Below, piece by piece: positions 1 to 8,581 of a stretch of DNA of 64,000 bases (its first letter is position 1; the number at the start of each line of letters is the position of its first letter). Below the pieces are notes generated by a model. The model saw only the letters and a program-made list of their open reading frames with translations, was not told the DNA's origin and made no database searches. The position numbers and the translations under genes were made by a program. Origin of the DNA: Rubritalea tangerina. GTDB lineage: Bacteria; Verrucomicrobiota; Verrucomicrobiia; Verrucomicrobiales; Akkermansiaceae. Where the stretch lies: positions 62,001 to 126,000 of the forward strand of contig NZ_JBHUJB010000011.1 in assembly GCF_042683245.1 (NCBI RefSeq), read 5' to 3'.

Positions 1-317
1 CGAAGTTCACGAGCAACTGGGCCGAAGATACGTGTACCTTTCGGGTTGTTGTCCTTATCAATGATGACGATTGCATTGCTGTCAAAACGAAGCACTGAAC
101 CGTCCTTACGACGAATCGGAGCTGCGGTACGAACAACAACTGCTTTCACTACTGTACCCTTCTTGATTGAAGCTGTTGGAATTGCTTCACGAACGTGTGC
201 AGTGATGATGTCACCGACGTTAGCAGCCTTGGAACGAGTTCCGAGGACACCAATCATTTTTGCGGAACGAGCGCCTGTGTTGTCGGCGATCGCTACGGAG
301 GATTCCATTTGAATCAT
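1..317 (-). CDS. rplN: 50S ribosomal protein L14 (partial, runs off window edge)
   Basis: Large-subunit protein L14, which binds 23S rRNA at the subunit interface. The reading frame starts with ATG at 317 (MIQMES) and continues through about 105 of the usual ~122 residues before the window ends, so the C-terminus is missing here. The typical L14 words DNTGA and the basic RTAAPIRRKDG stretch are visible. It is the last visible gene of the leftward str-S10 cluster, 74 bases after rpsQ. In most bacteria rplX and rplE follow. rplE is instead at 48.3 kb in this window, so the operon must break somewhere just beyond this gene. Confidence 0.95.
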   Translation of the reverse strand, partial: MIQMESSVAIADNTGARSAKMIGVLGTRSKAANVGDIITAHVREAIPTASIKKGTVVKAVVVRTAAPIRRKDGSVLRFDSNAIVIIDKDNNPKGTRIFGPVAREL

Positions 318-391
318 AAATTTATAGTCAGTTAGATGTTACAGAGATGGAGATCGGCGCCCCGATTGGGACGCCGAATCCTGAAGTTTGA

Positions 392-658
392 TTAGTGTGA
401 AAGAACTTCTGTAAGTTCCCAGCACTTAAGCTTAGAAATAGGCTTAGTTTCGGTGATACGCACCTTGTCGCCAACTGCTGCCTTGCCTTCTTCGTCGTGT
501 GCGTAGAATTTCTTCGTGCGCTTAACGATTTTCTTGAAGCGTGGGTGAGGAACGCGAGCTACGTATTCAACTACGATAGTCTTGTTCATCTGAGTGGAGA
601 CAACAACGCCAACGCGGGACTTGCGCAAACCTGGCTTCTTTGTGTTTGTTTCGCTCAT
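392..658 (-). CDS. rpsQ: 30S ribosomal protein S17
   Basis: Primary 16S rRNA-binding protein S17, an OB-fold protein needed early in small-subunit assembly. The 88-residue length is normal. The S17 hallmarks are present: GVVVS near residues 17-21, the MNKTIVV strand, and the HPRF...K segment followed by a VGDKVRI turn. It lies between rpmC and rplN in the standard S10/spc order, 23 bases after rpmC, and is certainly cotranscribed with it. Confidence 0.97.
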   Translation of the reverse strand: MSETNTKKPGLRKSRVGVVVSTQMNKTIVVEYVARVPHPRFKKIVKRTKKFYAHDEEGKAAVGDKVRITETKPISKLKCWELTEVLSH

Positions 659-681
659 GTTTATTTATCCTTTGTTTGGTG

Positions 682-879
682 TTACTTGTTACGAAGTTCT
701 GTGAGAACGGTGTTCACACGTGCGACTTCGCGGCGGATTGCCTTGAGGCGTGCGGTGTTCTCAAGCTGGCCTGTAGCCTGCTGGAGACGGAGAGTAAGAG
801 CTTCCTGCTTGAGTTCGCGGAGACGAGCGCTCAACTCCTCAGCAGTAAGTTCGCGGATTTCGCTAATTTTAGTAGCCAT
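682..879 (-). CDS. rpmC: 50S ribosomal protein L29
   Basis: L29, a small two-helix protein beside the polypeptide exit tunnel that contributes to the signal-recognition-particle and trigger-factor docking site. It has 65 residues, mostly helical, with the typical LREL...LRLQ...GQLENTARLK pattern and the conserved RREVARVNTVL segment. The gene sits 39 bases after rplP and 23 bases before rpsQ, the usual order. Confidence 0.96.
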   Translation of the reverse strand: MATKISEIRELTAEELSARLRELKQEALTLRLQQATGQLENTARLKAIRREVARVNTVLTELRNK

Positions 880-918
880 AATAGTGGTTATTCTATTTTC
901 CGGTTAGTATTCTGAGGA

Positions 919-1338
919 TTACGCAAGCTTGTTACGCTCTACGAAACGAGTGCGGAAACCAAGCTTGTTTGAAGCGAGACGAAGTGCTTCCTTCGCGTCT
1001 GCTTCTGGCACACCTGCGATCTCAAAGATCATAGTACCTGGCTTGATTACTGCAACCCAACGGTCAACAGCACCTTTACCTTTACCCATACGAGTTTCTG
1101 GTGGACGGCCTGTTACGGACTTGTGAGGGAAGACGCGGATGTAGACCTTACCCTTACGCTTGAGGTAGCGGTTGATGGAGATACGACAAGCTTCAATCTG
1201 ACGGTTGCTCATCCATGAGCGACCAAGTGACTGGAGACCGAAGTCACCGAAGCTTACGTCAGTTCCGCGCTGTGCATTACCACCGCGATTACCACGCTGT
1301 GATTTGCGGAACTTTGTGCGTTTTGGCATTAAAGGCAT
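919..1338 (-). CDS. rplP: 50S ribosomal protein L16
   Basis: L16 organises the A-site tRNA region of the large subunit. It has 139 residues with the diagnostic basic N-terminus (MPKRTKFRKSQRG), the GLQSLGRSW and RKGKVYIRVFPHK segments, and the MGKGKGAVD word. Two in-frame ATGs lie three codons apart. The first (1338) has AGGA about ten bases upstream and is preferred. The gene lies between rpsC and rpmC as usual, with a 36-base gap from rpsC. Confidence 0.97.
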   Translation of the reverse strand: MPLMPKRTKFRKSQRGNRGGNAQRGTDVSFGDFGLQSLGRSWMSNRQIEACRISINRYLKRKGKVYIRVFPHKSVTGRPPETRMGKGKGAVDRWVAVIKPGTMIFEIAGVPEADAKEALRLASNKLGFRTRFVERNKLA

Positions 1339-1374
1339 AATTCTTAATTCCTATATGTTATAAGTTAATAAAGA

Positions 1375-2088
1375 TTAGCCCTGACGACGCTCGCGACGTT
1401 CACCACCTGGACGACGACCACGACCACCACGGTCATTGCGGTTGTTGCCACCTGCTGTGAGCTTTTCTTCCTTCTTGTTGATCCATACTTTCACACCGAT
1501 AATTCCGTAGACTGTGGAAGCTTCTGCGAAGCCGTAGTCGATTGGCACACGGAGTGTTTGAAGTGGCACTTTACCTTCGCGGTACCATTCAGCACGTGCG
1601 ATGTCAGCACCACCAAGACGACCTGCGCAGCGAATACGGATACCTTCGGCACCGAATTCCATTGCTGTCTGGATGGAGCGTTTCATAGCGCGACGGAATG
1701 CGATACGACGCTCAAGCTGAACAGCGATGTTTTCTGCTACAAGCTGAGCATCAAGCTCAGGCTTGCGGATCTCAATGATGTCGATCTTAACTTGGCAGCC
1801 ACCACAGATCTTGGAGATATCTGTAGTCATCTTTTCGATCTCTGCACCCTTACGACCAATCACAAGACCTGGACGTGATGTGTGAAGTGTGACGCGAACG
1901 CTGTTCCATGCACGCTCAATTGTGACGCGTGAAAGAGCAGCAAACTGAAGACGACCCTTGATGTATTTACGGATCTTAAGATCTTCGTGGAGCTTGTTGG
2001 AGTAATCTTGGCCCTTGGCATACCACTTAGAACGCCAGTCCTTAGAGACTGCGAGGCGGAATGCGATAGGATTTACTTTCTGTCCCAT
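1375..2088 (-). CDS. rpsC: 30S ribosomal protein S3 with RG-rich C-terminal tail
   Basis: S3 lines the mRNA entry channel with S4 and S5 and takes part in ribosomal helicase activity. The 237 residues comprise the N-terminal domain, a type II KH domain with the GRKG loop (about residues 78-81), and the conserved C-terminal domain (GRLGGADIAR, DYGFAEA). It ends in a tail of about 25 residues rich in Arg and Gly from roughly residue 213, with RGG and RR runs. S3 tails vary between bacteria. This one resembles the N-terminal extension of S5 in the same window. Spacing: 23 bases after rplV, 36 bases before rplP. Confidence 0.97.
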   Translation of the reverse strand: MGQKVNPIAFRLAVSKDWRSKWYAKGQDYSNKLHEDLKIRKYIKGRLQFAALSRVTIERAWNSVRVTLHTSRPGLVIGRKGAEIEKMTTDISKICGGCQVKIDIIEIRKPELDAQLVAENIAVQLERRIAFRRAMKRSIQTAMEFGAEGIRIRCAGRLGGADIARAEWYREGKVPLQTLRVPIDYGFAEASTVYGIIGVKVWINKKEEKLTAGGNNRNDRGGRGRRPGGERRERRQG

Positions 2089-2111
2089 ATTATTAGTTCT
2101 TTAGTGGTTGT

Positions 2112-2453
2112 TTATGCCTCTGCTTTTGGAGCAAGGGTGATGAAGATATGGCTAGTGCGCTTGCGGATACCGCCTGCAGATCCACGAGCACGTGGCTTGA
2201 ATCGCTTGAAGGTAGGACCTTCACCGATGACTGCCTCTTTTACGAAGAGCTCGTCAGCGTCGAGTTCGAAGTTGTTTTCTGCGTTAGCGATTGCGGACTT
2301 GAGTGTCTTAGCAATGAGTGCAGCTGATTTCTTTGGTGTGAAGGTCAGTGCGTCAAGTGCGGAGGACACAGGAAGACCCTGGATTTCGCGGGCCACGTCA
2401 CGTGCTTTCTTAGCGGAGACGCGAGCGTATTTGTATGTTGATTTTACTTCCAT
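2112..2453 (-). CDS. rplV: 50S ribosomal protein L22
   Basis: L22 extends a hairpin into the polypeptide exit tunnel. The 113 residues include the typical start (YKYARVSAKKARDVA), the IANAENN helix and the beta-hairpin segment GPTFKRFKPRARGSA that narrows the tunnel. It is followed by rpsC in the standard order. Upstream, however, it is separated from rpsS by an extra exported-protein gene, leaving a 31-base gap to that gene. Confidence 0.97.
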   Translation of the reverse strand: MEVKSTYKYARVSAKKARDVAREIQGLPVSSALDALTFTPKKSAALIAKTLKSAIANAENNFELDADELFVKEAVIGEGPTFKRFKPRARGSAGGIRKRTSHIFITLAPKAEA

Positions 2454-2484
2454 GGATTTGTTCCGTTGGATGATTGATTCCTGA

Positions 2485-3210
2485 TTATTTAATCGTCTTG
2501 ATTGATGCGATGTCGCCGAGGCGAACCGCGTTGTTGGTGTCTTCGAGTGTCACTACTAGGGCCCCAGAGATATCTGGTCGGACCCGAGCAATGATAGCTT
2601 CGGCTATTTGGCCGTTACCGCGTAGGATACGGAATGTCATGCCGATGCGCACTTGCTGCTTTTCCCCTGCATTCAGTACGAGTAAGCCAGATTGGCCGTC
2701 TATACTGATGACTTTCGCTTCCTGAAGGGAGCCAAAATCTACTTGGGGACGCGGCTTGTGCCTTATTCCGAGCTCGACGTCAAGTCCTCTGATTGCAGAT
2801 TCTACATTTAGTCGTGCTTCGGCGTCAGCAGCAAAGGCGGTTTTGAGGTATTCACGCACCTGATCGGTGAGCTTCAGTGCCGCTGTTTCCAGCGAACTGA
2901 GGCGATCCTCGAGCACCTTGCGGTTGGCCACCGCTTGCATGAGTCGTTCGTCGTCAGTCCCGAGTGGGTAGGCGCCGAGCGCTTCAAGCTGTAAGCGGAT
3001 TGTCTCTAGCTCTTTGGAAGCTTCTTGTTCTTGCTGTGAGGCATGCGCAAGAGCCTTGGAGAGCGTCTGGTTCTGTTGTTGAAGACTGGCGACTTTCGCT
3101 TCCAGTCTTGAGAGGCGAGCATCTTGGCTTTCGTTTTGTTGCGCGCTACCTACCCCAGTACTTAGAGCATAAGCTCCTAATGTAGCTGGTAGCAGTAGAG
3201 AAGCGCGCAT
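2485..3210 (-). CDS. Predicted exported coiled-coil protein embedded in the S10 operon
   Basis: Not a recognised ribosomal protein. The 241-residue product begins with a signal-peptide-like segment (residues 1-23, hydrophobic core LLLPATLGAYAL, plausible cleavage after GSA). A Gln/Glu/Ala-rich coiled coil follows at about residues 27-80 (LSRLEAKVASLQQQN), then a second helical segment to about 150. The C-terminal region (about 155-241) looks beta-rich, alternating hydrophobic residues with glycines (VISIDGQSGLLVLNAG, then VRIGMTFRI). I infer an envelope or periplasmic location. It lies between rpsS (24-base gap) and rplV (31-base gap) on the same strand with no terminator, so it is almost surely cotranscribed. 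A role in translation, secretion or envelope growth is possible, but nothing in the sequence decides it. Confidence 0.85.
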   Translation of the reverse strand: MRASLLLPATLGAYALSTGVGSAQQNESQDARLSRLEAKVASLQQQNQTLSKALAHASQQEQEASKELETIRLQLEALGAYPLGTDDERLMQAVANRKVLEDRLSSLETAALKLTDQVREYLKTAFAADAEARLNVESAIRGLDVELGIRHKPRPQVDFGSLQEAKVISIDGQSGLLVLNAGEKQQVRIGMTFRILRGNGQIAEAIIARVRPDISGALVVTLEDTNNAVRLGDIASIKTIK

Positions 3211-3234
3211 AAACGAAATCAGACGATCTAAGAA

Positions 3235-3504
3235 TTACTTCTTACCAATACCTCCGTGTGCTTTGAAGATACGTGTCGGTGCGAATTCACCGAGTTTGTG
3301 ACCTACCATGTTCTCAGTTACATAAACAGCAACGAATGTCTTGCCGTTGTGAACTGCGAAGTTGTGGCCAACAAAATCAGGTGTGATCATTGAACGACGG
3401 CTCCATGTCTTGATCGGCTTTTTGTTGCCGCTTTCGATAGCAGCATCGATCTTATCAAGAAGCTTTTGGTCCACGAATGGTCCTTTTTTAAGTGATCTTG
3501 GCAT
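3235..3504 (-). CDS. rpsS: 30S ribosomal protein S19
   Basis: S19 sits in the head of the small subunit and forms a complex with S13. It has 89 residues with the diagnostic MPRSLKKGPFVD start, TWSRRSMITPDFVGH, and the VTENMVGHKLGEFAPTR segment. It follows rplB by 36 bases. The next gene is not rplV, as expected, but an exported coiled-coil protein. Confidence 0.97.
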   Translation of the reverse strand: MPRSLKKGPFVDQKLLDKIDAAIESGNKKPIKTWSRRSMITPDFVGHNFAVHNGKTFVAVYVTENMVGHKLGEFAPTRIFKAHGGIGKK

Positions 3505-3540
3505 AATGTTAAATAGTTAGATGATTCAGTGCTTGGTCAA

Positions 3541-4374
3541 TTACTTGGTGCGACGAGATACGATGAACTTGTCACTGTGCTTGATCTTCTTACGAGTCTT
3601 CTGACCTTTAACGTGACCCCAAGGTGACTTGAGGTGCTGACGACCACCACCGGACTTTGACTTACCCTCACCACCACCGTTCGGGTGATCAACTGGGTTC
3701 ATACACATACCACGCACGGTTGGGCGCTTGCCCTGCCAGCGTGAACGACCTGCCTTACCGGAAACTTCGTTCATGTGGTCGCGGTTACCGACCTGACCGA
3801 TTGTGCAAAGGCACTGGTCATTGAACTTACGAATTTCGCCGGATGGCATCTTGATAAGCGCGTATCCTTCTTCACGGTTGGAGAGGATCGCTTCCTGACC
3901 TGCAGAACGTGCAACCTTACCACCTGCGCCCGGTACGAGCTCGATGTTGTGGATGCTGGTACCAAGAGGTACGTTCTTGAGAATCGTTGCGTTGCCTGGC
4001 TTAGGAGCCACGTTAAGTCCTGAAGATACCTTAGCACCGACCTGAAGGCCTACTGGTGCGAGGATGTAGCTCTTCTGACCGTCTGTGTACTCGATAAGAG
4101 CAATGCGGCAGGTACGGTTCGGATCGTATTCGATAGCAACGACTGTCGCTTCTACGTCGAACTTACGACGCTTGAAGTCAACGAGACGGTACTTACGCTT
4201 GTGACCGCCACCAATGTGACGGCATGTGATACGACCGCGGTTGTTACGACCACCAGTTCTTTTAAGTGGCTGAGTAAGCGACTTTTCTGGTGTTGTTTTT
4301 GTGATTTCATCGAACCCTGGAAGAACCTTGTAGCGGTTCGACGGGGTAAATGGTCTGAATGTTTTTAAAGGCAT
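3541..4374 (-). CDS. rplB: 50S ribosomal protein L2
   Basis: L2 is a primary 23S rRNA-binding protein close to the peptidyl-transferase centre and needed for subunit association. It has 277 residues, the normal length. Visible hallmarks are GGRNNRGRIT near the N-terminus, the RNA-binding core (GTSIHNIEL, AGQEA, GEIRKFN), and the C-terminal block MNPVDHPNGGGEGKSK with GGRQHLKSPWG. A ribosome-binding AAAGGA lies upstream of the ATG at 4374. Its position between rplW and rpsS is canonical. Confidence 0.98.
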   Translation of the reverse strand: MPLKTFRPFTPSNRYKVLPGFDEITKTTPEKSLTQPLKRTGGRNNRGRITCRHIGGGHKRKYRLVDFKRRKFDVEATVVAIEYDPNRTCRIALIEYTDGQKSYILAPVGLQVGAKVSSGLNVAPKPGNATILKNVPLGTSIHNIELVPGAGGKVARSAGQEAILSNREEGYALIKMPSGEIRKFNDQCLCTIGQVGNRDHMNEVSGKAGRSRWQGKRPTVRGMCMNPVDHPNGGGEGKSKSGGGRQHLKSPWGHVKGQKTRKKIKHSDKFIVSRRTK

Positions 4375-4437
4375 GATTCGCTATTCCTTTCGAATGATTT
4401 CGTTTTTGCAGCGTTAATAAATGCTCGGTCTCCTTGC

Positions 4438-4722
4438 TTAGATGAGATCGAGTGTATCGCCCTCCTTAAGGCGAACGATTGCCTTCTTCCAGTGAGCAGT
4501 GCGACCTGCATCACCACGACGTTGGCGTTTCAATTTTCCTGAGTAGTTACAGGTGCGGACAGACTCAACCTTCTTACCGAAGAGTTGTTCTACTGCGCGC
4601 TTGATTTCGAGCTTGTTTGCACGGCGATCAACCTTGAACACATATTCGTTGTTCAACTCAGCAAGGAGTGTGGCTTTTTCGCTCAGGCGAACAGTGTCGA
4701 TTACTTGGTAGATATCTTTCAT
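4438..4722 (-). CDS. rplW: 50S ribosomal protein L23
   Basis: L23 surrounds the exit tunnel with L29 and is the main docking site for trigger factor and SRP. It has 94 residues. The N-terminus (VIDTVRLSEKAT) and the helix NKLEIKRAVEQLFGKKVESVRT are typical, followed by a basic loop (KLKRQRRG) that contacts rRNA. It follows rplD by 21 bases and precedes rplB by 63. Confidence 0.96.
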   Translation of the reverse strand: MKDIYQVIDTVRLSEKATLLAELNNEYVFKVDRRANKLEIKRAVEQLFGKKVESVRTCNYSGKLKRQRRGDAGRTAHWKKAIVRLKEGDTLDLI

Positions 4723-4743
4723 CGTATTCTATTCGGTTCGGGA

Positions 4744-5352
4744 TTAAGCAGTACGCTTGGCGATTGTTTCGAGTGCTCCTTCAGTAATCACGACTGCGTT
4801 AGCGTGAAGGATTTGCTCGATGTTAGCTTCAGCTGCTGTGATGAGCTGAACGTTCTTTACGTTGCGGCCTGCAAGGAAGGTGTTGTCTGTGAACTCAGCA
4901 CCGATAACGAGTACCTTCTTGGCATCTGTGATTGCGCTGACTGCAGATACGAAGTCCTTAGTCTTTGGCGCAGCAACTTCGAATGCTGGAACAGTGAGAA
5001 CTTCACCAGCTTCGATCTTAGAAGTGAGAACGCGGCGAAGCGCAAGCTTACGGACGCTCTTAGTGACCTTCTTAGAGTAGTCGCGTGGCTTAGGGCCGAA
5101 TACAACACCACCACCAACAAAGATAGGAGCACCACGATCGCCGTGACGAGCGTTGCCTGTTCCCTTTTGCTTGTACATCTTCTTACCAGTACCTGCTACT
5201 TCAGAACGAGTCTTTGTGTTAGCAGAACCAGAACGACGGTTTGCGCGGTAGGCTGTAATGAGGTCGTGAACTGCTTGAGTCCCTTTGTGACCTTCAACAA
5301 GATTGATGTTTGCAGATGTTGCGTCTGCTGCTGTAAGTGTTTTAGCTGACAT
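4744..5352 (-). CDS. rplD: 50S ribosomal protein L4
   Basis: L4 has a globular domain on the ribosome surface and an extended loop reaching the exit-tunnel constriction. In Escherichia coli it also autoregulates the S10 operon. The 202 residues carry the loop signature (TRSEVAGTGKKMYKQKGTGNARHG, given here as two overlapping words TRSEVAGTGKK and YKQKGTGNARHGD) and the conserved GGGVVFGPKPRDYSKK. An S10-type leader hairpin was not sought here because fusA lies directly upstream of rpsJ. It lies 27 bases after rplC. Confidence 0.97.
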   Translation of the reverse strand: MSAKTLTAADATSANINLVEGHKGTQAVHDLITAYRANRRSGSANTKTRSEVAGTGKKMYKQKGTGNARHGDRGAPIFVGGGVVFGPKPRDYSKKVTKSVRKLALRRVLTSKIEAGEVLTVPAFEVAAPKTKDFVSAVSAITDAKKVLVIGAEFTDNTFLAGRNVKNVQLITAAEANIEQILHANAVVITEGALETIAKRTA

Positions 5353-5379
5353 TTCAGTGATTCTTTCTAATGGTTAAGA

Positions 5380-6027
5380 TTACTTCTTATTCGCTTTCAC
5401 ACCTGGGCGGACAACAACGTAAGAACCCTTGTGACCTGGAACTGCGCCAGAGATAAGTACAACGCCGTCTTCTGCGCGGACTTGCACTACCTTGAGGTTC
5501 TGAACGGTGCGACGGTACTGACCGTGACGACCTGGCATCTTCTTGTTCTTCCATACGCGACCTGGCCATGTACCAGCACCAATACCACCTGGGCGGCGGT
5601 GCATCATGTGACCGTGTGAGTCTGGCTGACCTGCAAAGTTGTAACGCTTAACAACACCCTGGAAGCCTTTTGCTTTTGTGGTGCCGATAACGTCAACAAC
5701 TTGACCGTCTTCGAAGAGAGCGGCACCTGGGTGTGCTTCTTCAGTATTTGGAAGTTGCTCGTCGCTTTCAAAACGGAATTCTTTAACAAGCTTCTTAGCT
5801 GTTCCGTTGTGCTTCTTGAAGTGACCTTTTGTAGGAGCGTTGAGGCGGTTTTCCTTTTGATCGTCGAAACCAACCTGAACTGCGGAGTAACCGTCAGTTT
5901 CGCTGGTCTTGACCTGAAGGAACTCATTGCCATTCACGTCTACAACTGTGACTGGGATCATGATACCTGCGTCCTTGTCGAACACGCGTGTCATGCCTAC
6001 TTTTTTACCTAAAAGTCCGAGTGACAT
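5380..6027 (-). CDS. rplC: 50S ribosomal protein L3
   Basis: L3 is an early-assembly 23S rRNA-binding protein whose long loop approaches the peptidyl-transferase centre. It has 215 residues. Diagnostic segments are the N-terminal GLLGKKVGMTRVF, the loop with SHGHMMHRRPGGIGAGTWPGRV, KKMPGRHGQ and the C-terminal GSYVVVRP. It follows rpsJ by 28 bases in the usual S10-operon order. Confidence 0.97.
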   Translation of the reverse strand: MSLGLLGKKVGMTRVFDKDAGIMIPVTVVDVNGNEFLQVKTSETDGYSAVQVGFDDQKENRLNAPTKGHFKKHNGTAKKLVKEFRFESDEQLPNTEEAHPGAALFEDGQVVDVIGTTKAKGFQGVVKRYNFAGQPDSHGHMMHRRPGGIGAGTWPGRVWKNKKMPGRHGQYRRTVQNLKVVQVRAEDGVVLISGAVPGHKGSYVVVRPGVKANKK

Positions 6028-6055
6028 AGTAATATTAGTTTCTATGGGTTAGGGC

Positions 6056-6364
6056 TCAGATGCGGATTGTGATGTCAACACCAGCTGGGAGGTTGAGCTT
6101 CTTGAGCTCATCCACGGTGCGGGCTGTTGGATCTACGATATCAAGCAAGCGCTTGTGTGTGCGGATCTCGAACTGGTCTGCGGACTTCTTGTTCTGGTTA
6201 ACGGAACGGTTTACGCTGAACTTTTCAACGTGGGTCGGCAGAGGAATCGGACCAGCGACTTTTGCGCCTGTGCGCTTAGCTGTCTCAACGATCTCTTGTG
6301 CGGAACGATCGATAGCACGATGGTCATACGCACGGAGACGGATTCTGATCTTCTGATTAGACAT
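6056..6364 (-). CDS. rpsJ: 30S ribosomal protein S10
   Basis: S10 is a head protein of the small subunit and also the NusE partner of NusB in antitermination. The 102 residues include IRIRLRAYDHRAID at the start, the GPIPLPTHVEKFSVNRS loop and the RTHKRLLDI segment. It lies only 39 bases after fusA. The tuf gene, which in many bacteria separates fusA from rpsJ, is missing here, so the str and S10 operons are directly joined. Confidence 0.97.
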   Translation of the reverse strand: MSNQKIRIRLRAYDHRAIDRSAQEIVETAKRTGAKVAGPIPLPTHVEKFSVNRSVNQNKKSADQFEIRTHKRLLDIVDPTARTVDELKKLNLPAGVDITIRI

Positions 6365-6403
6365 AATGAAGATGTGTTGTTTTTACCTTATTTATTGTTG
6401 TTT

Positions 6404-8548
6404 CTACATGCTTTCGCCGAACTTCTGATCGACGATCGCTTGTGGGACGGGTTCAAAACTGGCCGGCTCCATTGTGAATGAAGCTCGGCCAGAAGAGACT
6501 GTTCTGAGTGCGGTCATATAGCCAAACATTTCAGCAAGTGGCACTGTCGCTTTAAGCGTGCAGGCTGCCCCCTTACTTTCCATGCCAGCGATCTGTCCGC
6601 GGCGGCGGTTGAGGTCACCGAGAATATCTCCCTGATATTCATCCGGCGTAGTAACCTCAACATCCATAACGGGTTCCAAGAGGAGCGAACTCCCTTTTTC
6701 AAGCGCATCACGCATCGCGAATATCGTCGCCATGCGGAAAGCATTCTCGTTGGAATCAACGTCGTGGGCGTCTCCATCTACGATTTCAACGTGAATGTCA
6801 ACCACAGGATAACCTGCTATCACTCCGTTGGTTGTGGAATCTTCGATTCCCTTGAAGACTGCATTGATAAATTCTTTTGGAATAGCACCACCCACCACTT
6901 TATTCTCGATGGTGAGCCCTTTGCCACGCTCGTTCGGGCGCACTGCAAGATTGACTTTCGCATACTGGCCTGAACCGCCAGTTTGCTTCTTAAGTACACC
7001 GAGACCGTCGGCAGCACTGGAAATTGTTTCACGGTAGGCAATTTGCGGCTTACCAGTATTAGCCTCCACCTTGAATTCACGCTTCAAACGATCCACAATC
7101 ACCTCGAGGTGCAGCTCACCCATACCGGCAATAATACACTGCCCGGTGTCTTGGTCGGTTTTTACTACAAAGGTAGGATCCTCTTCTTGAAGGCGCGCGA
7201 GGCCGTTTGCCATCTTGTCCTGATCCGCCTTCGTTCTTGGCTCGACTGCCATCGCGATGACTGGCTCAGGGAATGTTGGTGGTTCGAGCAGAATGTCGAA
7301 CTTTTTGGTGCAGAGTGTGTCACCAGTGGTCACATTCTTAATGCCCACAAATGCAGCGATGTCTCCTGCGTAACAGGTTTCAATCTCAATGTGCTTATCC
7401 GCCTGCATCTGAATCAGGCGCGAAACACGCTCTTGCTTGCGGGTACGCGGGTTGTAGACCATGTCTCCTTTCGAGACTGTGCCTGAATAGACACGGAAAA
7501 AGACAAGCTTACCAACGAATTTGTCTGCCCAAAGCTTGAAAGCTAGTGAGCAGAACTTTTCATTATCGTCAGCAGGTGCGAGGACGACTGCGTCCTCGTC
7601 ATCAGCTTTTTGTCCCTGGGCTGCTTCAATGTCGACCGGGCTCGGTAGGTAGTCGATCACAGCATCTACAAGGAATTGTACACCTTTATTCTTAAAGGCA
7701 GATCCACCAGACACAGGAATAAACTGGTTGGCGATCGTGAGGCGTCGAATCGCAGACTTGAGGTCCGCATTGGTGATCTCTTCCTCCATGAGGAATTTCT
7801 CAGCAATCTCGTCATCGAGGTCAGCTACCACCTCGAGAAGCTCTTCACGTGCAGCTTCAGCCTCTAGTTTTAATTCACCATCGAGTTCCTCGACAGTGAA
7901 TGTGGAGCCATACTTATCGTCATCCGAATAGATGACAGCTTTCTGGTTAACCACGTCGATTTGGCCACGAAGTTGATCTTCGGCACCAATTGGGATGAGT
8001 ACGGCCGCGGCAGTTGCACCTAACTTCTCACGCACATCATTAAGGACGTGGTTGAAATCGGCACCAGTGCGGTCCATTTTGTTCACAAATACGATACGCG
8101 GAACGTTGTATTTATTGGCTTGTCGCCAGACTGTCTCAGTCTGTGGCTGAACGCCTGCGACTCCGCAAAACACAACGACTGCGCCATCGAGGACACGGAG
8201 AGAGCGCTCCACCTCGGCGGTGAAGTCAACGTGACCTGGAGTATCGATGATATTCACACGCTGCTTCTCATCTTCGAAAAGCTTGGTGATACCCTCGTTG
8301 GGCTTTTGAACCCACTCACAAGTCACAGCCGCGGAGGTGATTGTAATCCCACGTTCGCGCTCTTGCTCCATGTGATCGGTAGTGGCAGCACCATCGTGCA
8401 CCTCACCGATCTTGTGAATCATGCCTGTGTAGAAGAGAATTCGCTCCGTCAATGTCGTCTTCCCCGCATCAATATGCGCCGCAATCCCGATGTTGCGCGT
8501 GCGCTGCAACGGGTAAGGGCGATTGGCTGAATTGGGATCCGAGGACAT
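6404..8548 (-). CDS. fusA: Elongation factor G, str-operon copy
   Basis: EF-G, the GTPase that drives ribosomal translocation and, with RRF, recycling. It has 714 residues, the full family length. GTPase motifs are G1 AHIDAGKTT (about residues 23-31), the switch I RGITI, G3 DTPGHVDF and G4 NKMDR. Domains II to V follow, with the domain IV tip region and the GDLNRRRGQI word in domain V. It sits between rpsG and rpsJ. A second EF-G lies at 50.4-52.5 kb. This copy encodes the conserved NRRRG word with CGC CGC CGC, while the second uses CGT CGT CGT like the ribosomal genes, so the copies may differ in expression or role. Confidence 0.97.
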   Translation of the reverse strand: MSSDPNSANRPYPLQRTRNIGIAAHIDAGKTTLTERILFYTGMIHKIGEVHDGAATTDHMEQERERGITITSAAVTCEWVQKPNEGITKLFEDEKQRVNIIDTPGHVDFTAEVERSLRVLDGAVVVFCGVAGVQPQTETVWRQANKYNVPRIVFVNKMDRTGADFNHVLNDVREKLGATAAAVLIPIGAEDQLRGQIDVVNQKAVIYSDDDKYGSTFTVEELDGELKLEAEAAREELLEVVADLDDEIAEKFLMEEEITNADLKSAIRRLTIANQFIPVSGGSAFKNKGVQFLVDAVIDYLPSPVDIEAAQGQKADDEDAVVLAPADDNEKFCSLAFKLWADKFVGKLVFFRVYSGTVSKGDMVYNPRTRKQERVSRLIQMQADKHIEIETCYAGDIAAFVGIKNVTTGDTLCTKKFDILLEPPTFPEPVIAMAVEPRTKADQDKMANGLARLQEEDPTFVVKTDQDTGQCIIAGMGELHLEVIVDRLKREFKVEANTGKPQIAYRETISSAADGLGVLKKQTGGSGQYAKVNLAVRPNERGKGLTIENKVVGGAIPKEFINAVFKGIEDSTTNGVIAGYPVVDIHVEIVDGDAHDVDSNENAFRMATIFAMRDALEKGSSLLLEPVMDVEVTTPDEYQGDILGDLNRRRGQIAGMESKGAACTLKATVPLAEMFGYMTALRTVSSGRASFTMEPASFEPVPQAIVDQKFGESM

Positions 8549-8581
8549 GATGGATAATTTCTTCTACTAAGTGTGCTTCAA

